From Gp13-AA77 sp035946575 (lineage in GTDB: Bacteria; Acidobacteriota; Terriglobia; UBA7540), in assembly GCA_035946575.1 (NCBI GenBank), contig DASYZG010000024.1, forward strand, positions 139,389 to 203,388: 64,000 bases of DNA. The letters are read 5' to 3'. The notes beneath the pieces are model-generated. The model was not told the origin of the DNA. It saw only the letters and a program-made list of their open reading frames with translations, and made no database searches. Positions 62,384 to 64,000 of this stretch are shown piece by piece. Within the stretch, counting starts at the first letter, position 1; each line of letters begins with the position of its first letter. A program made the position numbers and the translations under genes.

Positions 62384-62502
62384 CAGAGGGCCACAAGACG
62401 GAGAGCATCGCGGCTGGAATCTCGACGGGTTGACCGCAGTTGACAGTGATCGACGGGGTTTAAAGACCACACGGGAGCTAAGGCCACAATACCGGCAGTC
62501 AG
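62384..62502 (+). repeat. ~117-bp direct repeat, copy 2
   Basis: Diverged copy of 57138-57253 in the same orientation, sharing ACAAGACGGAGAG, ATCGCGGCTGGAATCTCGAC and GGGAGCT blocks in order. It abuts the truncated beta-helix frame on one side and ends five bases from the stop codon of the synthase gene on the other. Confidence 0.8.
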
Positions 62503-62506
62503 ATAG

Positions 62507-63784
62507 TTACTCTTCTACTTCGCGTTCCGGGATGATGCTCTCCGGACTGGGATCTACGCACGCATCCAGGACCTCGTTCTCTGTCAGCACTCGATCTGCA
62601 TGCTTGGCGCGCACGAAGATCCGCTCCACACGCTCGCTGGTAGGTTCGAGGCCGTGCCTCTCCAACCAGAAAACCACGTTCGACTTCCCGCTCATCGGCC
62701 CGATCTCGATCTGCTGCTCGAGGCCAAACCAGTGGGAAGGCACGCCCGAGTACACTCGGTTGGCGAGTTCGAGATCGTCCTTGCGGTAGGCCTTGATCAC
62801 CGCCGCGGCGTGGACACCGGTGGCCGTCCGGAACGCGTCAGAACCAAACACGGGATAATTCGGCGGGATGCCCACACCCACAGCTTCGGAAACAGCGCGC
62901 ACGTAGTCTTTGAGACGAGTGAGGTCACGGTCTTCGTAGCCGGGAGCACCCATGAGCTTCAGGTTGACCAGCATCTGGTCGATCGGAGTGTTGCCCACGC
63001 GCTCGCCGATGCCGATGGCGGCGCCGTGCACCTGGTCGGCGCCGGCTTCAAATGCCATCAGCGAATTGGCCACCGCCAAGCCGCGGTCACAGTGACCATG
63101 CCAGTCCACGCGGACCTTTTCGCCGGTGGGCTTCACGACTTCCTCGCAGACAAATCGCACCAGCGCCTGTACCCCGCGCGGCATGATGTGACCCACGGTA
63201 TCGCAGACCACCACCGCGCGCGCGCCGCATTCGATGGCGGTGGTGTAGAGCTTCTTGATCACCTCGGGCCGGGCGCGGGTGGTGTCTTCGGTGACGTACA
63301 TCACCGGCAGGCCCAAGCTGCGCGCAAACTGAACGGCCTTCTCGGTCGTGCGCAGCAGAAAATCGAGCGTCCAGTTCTCTGTGTATTGCCGGATGGGGCT
63401 GGAACCTAGAAACGTTGCCGCCTCGATCTCGAGGCCCGTCGACTGAACCACGTCCGCGATCGGACGGATGTCCGACTCCAAGGTCCGCGCCGCGCAGTTG
63501 GGGCGGATCCGCAGCTTGGATATATTGATCTCCCTCGCCAGCGCCTCGACATCGGCCTTGGCGCGCGACCCAGCACCCGGCAAACCGAGATTCAGGCTGT
63601 CAATCCCGACCGCCTCCATCATGTGCAGAAGCTCGACCTTCTTGCCGATGGAAGGATCGATCACAGACGGGGACTGCAGCCCGTCGCGCAGCGTTTCGTC
63701 GTTCAGCAGCGGGCGTCGGCTGACCCGGAGCTGCAGTCCGGAGGCCTGATTCCAGTCGTAGATGAGACCATTATCGCCGTTCAT
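62507..63784 (-). CDS. Isopropylmalate/citramalate synthase-family enzyme (HMGL-like)
   Basis: A 425-residue acyltransferase of the DRE-TIM fold that condenses acetyl-CoA with a 2-keto acid. The opening motif is L-L-N-D-E-T-L-R-D-G-L-Q-S-P, the metal ligands are in D-W-H-G-H-C-D-R-G-L-A-V-A-N-S, and H-G-A-A-I-G-I-G-E-R-V-G-N-T follows. The D-E-T in place of the usual D-T-T and the D-R-G in place of N-D-L-G separate it from ordinary LeuA. The roughly 120-residue allosteric leucine domain of LeuA is absent. It may be a citramalate, homocitrate or other malate-type synthase; the substrate cannot be fixed here. ATG 63784 has GGAAG upstream. Confidence 0.8.
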   Translation of the reverse strand: MNGDNGLIYDWNQASGLQLRVSRRPLLNDETLRDGLQSPSVIDPSIGKKVELLHMMEAVGIDSLNLGLPGAGSRAKADVEALAREINISKLRIRPNCAARTLESDIRPIADVVQSTGLEIEAATFLGSSPIRQYTENWTLDFLLRTTEKAVQFARSLGLPVMYVTEDTTRARPEVIKKLYTTAIECGARAVVVCDTVGHIMPRGVQALVRFVCEEVVKPTGEKVRVDWHGHCDRGLAVANSLMAFEAGADQVHGAAIGIGERVGNTPIDQMLVNLKLMGAPGYEDRDLTRLKDYVRAVSEAVGVGIPPNYPVFGSDAFRTATGVHAAAVIKAYRKDDLELANRVYSGVPSHWFGLEQQIEIGPMSGKSNVVFWLERHGLEPTSERVERIFVRAKHADRVLTENEVLDACVDPSPESIIPEREVEE

Positions 63785-63803
63785 GGGGTCTTCCAGCGCG
63801 CAC

Positions 63804-64000
63804 CTACTTCTCGCTCTTACGCGATCCGTGCATTGACTTCAGCCGGCCGGGAGTGCGCGCCAATACGCCCACCCCTCCTGCGATCCGCGACCAGAAGCCC
63901 GGAGCGAACAAAAACTCCACAAAGCTCTCCATCAAGCGGCCGGCCCGGGTATCATAGCCGAACCACCAGAGCTTCGGAACCCTCGGCACCAAGTCCACAT
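63804..64000 (-). CDS. C-terminal end of an unidentified gene (partial)
   Basis: An open frame entering from the right edge and ending at 63804, 19 bp upstream of the synthase start. Its last 64 residues contain W-W-F-G-Y-D-T-R-A-G-R and a hydrophobic F-V-E-F-L-F-A-P-G-F-W, then a basic tail. No family is recognised. The close spacing suggests an operon with the synthase. Confidence 0.5.
   Translation of the reverse strand, partial: VDLVPRVPKLWWFGYDTRAGRLMESFVEFLFAPGFWSRIAGGVGVLARTPGRLKSMHGSRKSEK

Noticed and set aside
57138..62502. Composite transposon with the two ~117-bp repeats as terminal elements
   Set aside because: No transposase was recognised and no target duplication was found. 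The repeats look more like the flank of a separate element, so only a recombination hotspot is claimed.

Overview
The window is high-GC bacterial DNA. The mix of proteins suggests a soil-type Acidobacteriota: a giant secreted FG-GAP/Hydin-repeat protein, a GloVer-repeat protein, a PEP-CTERM protein, ADP-heptose-type LPS genes, a pilM-pilN fusion and many stand-alone efflux and peptidase genes. This placement is inferred from gene content only; no rRNA or tRNA gene was seen.

Layout. 1-2.6 kb: the 5' end of an unidentified minus-strand gene, then an FAH-family dehydratase and a 2,5-dioxovalerate-type aldehyde dehydrogenase, which fit an oxidative pentose/hexuronate pathway. 2.7-6.4 kb (minus): UDP-sulfoquinovose synthase, a UDP-sugar epimerase and a diacylglycerol-type glycosyltransferase, a candidate sulfolipid locus. 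6.5-8.9 kb: LysE-type exporter and lysS with a consensus promoter. 9.0-13.6 kb: giant FG-GAP/choice-of-anchor-D protein. 14-16.4 kb: Trm112-like protein, GT9 heptosyltransferase and heptose-7-phosphate kinase. 16.4-19.8 kb: repeat-rich spacer, OmpA-type lipoprotein, metacaspase with a strong terminator, FmdB-like zinc ribbon. 20.2-26.7 kb: TetR regulator and a complete tripartite RND multidrug pump. 26.8-31 kb: AIF-like reductase and an M16 peptidase. 31.3-34.1 kb: a frameshifted GloVer protein, a degenerate receiver domain and an AAMDC-family protein. 34.1-35.4 kb: repeat-filled non-coding DNA. 35.4-39.3 kb: MscS channel, zinc-dependent phospholipase C-like protein, bacilliredoxin, ThpR. 39.4-42.8 kb: Tat-exported sugar isomerase and a dicytochrome-PQQ dehydrogenase. 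43-50.4 kb (minus): lytic transglycosylase and a type IV pilus/type II secretion assembly operon. 50.5-56.2 kb (minus): CusBA-type metal efflux and a Crp/Fnr regulator. 56.6-62.5 kb: truncated mobile-type gene, second Crp/Fnr paralogue, secretin, PEP-CTERM protein and a truncated beta-helix gene, with two direct copies of a ~117-bp repeat. 62.5-64 kb: an isopropylmalate/citramalate synthase-like enzyme and the end of one more gene.

How the parts may work together. The pilus/secretion operon (STN-domain protein, PilB/GspE ATPase, PilM-PilN fusion, PilO, PilP-like, pseudopilin) lies directly behind cusBA on the same strand. Its probable outer-membrane secretin is 8 kb away, on the other side of two Crp/Fnr paralogues. 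A shared palindrome, TTTGC-N6-GCAAA, inside an identical 15-bp stretch, sits upstream of cusB and upstream of the secretin / second Crp gene. This suggests one Crp/Fnr-controlled circuit covering metal efflux and the envelope machine. Inverted copies of a 77-bp element 26 kb apart (95% identical), direct repeats and truncated genes mark the 34-35 kb and 56-62.5 kb segments as recombination-prone.
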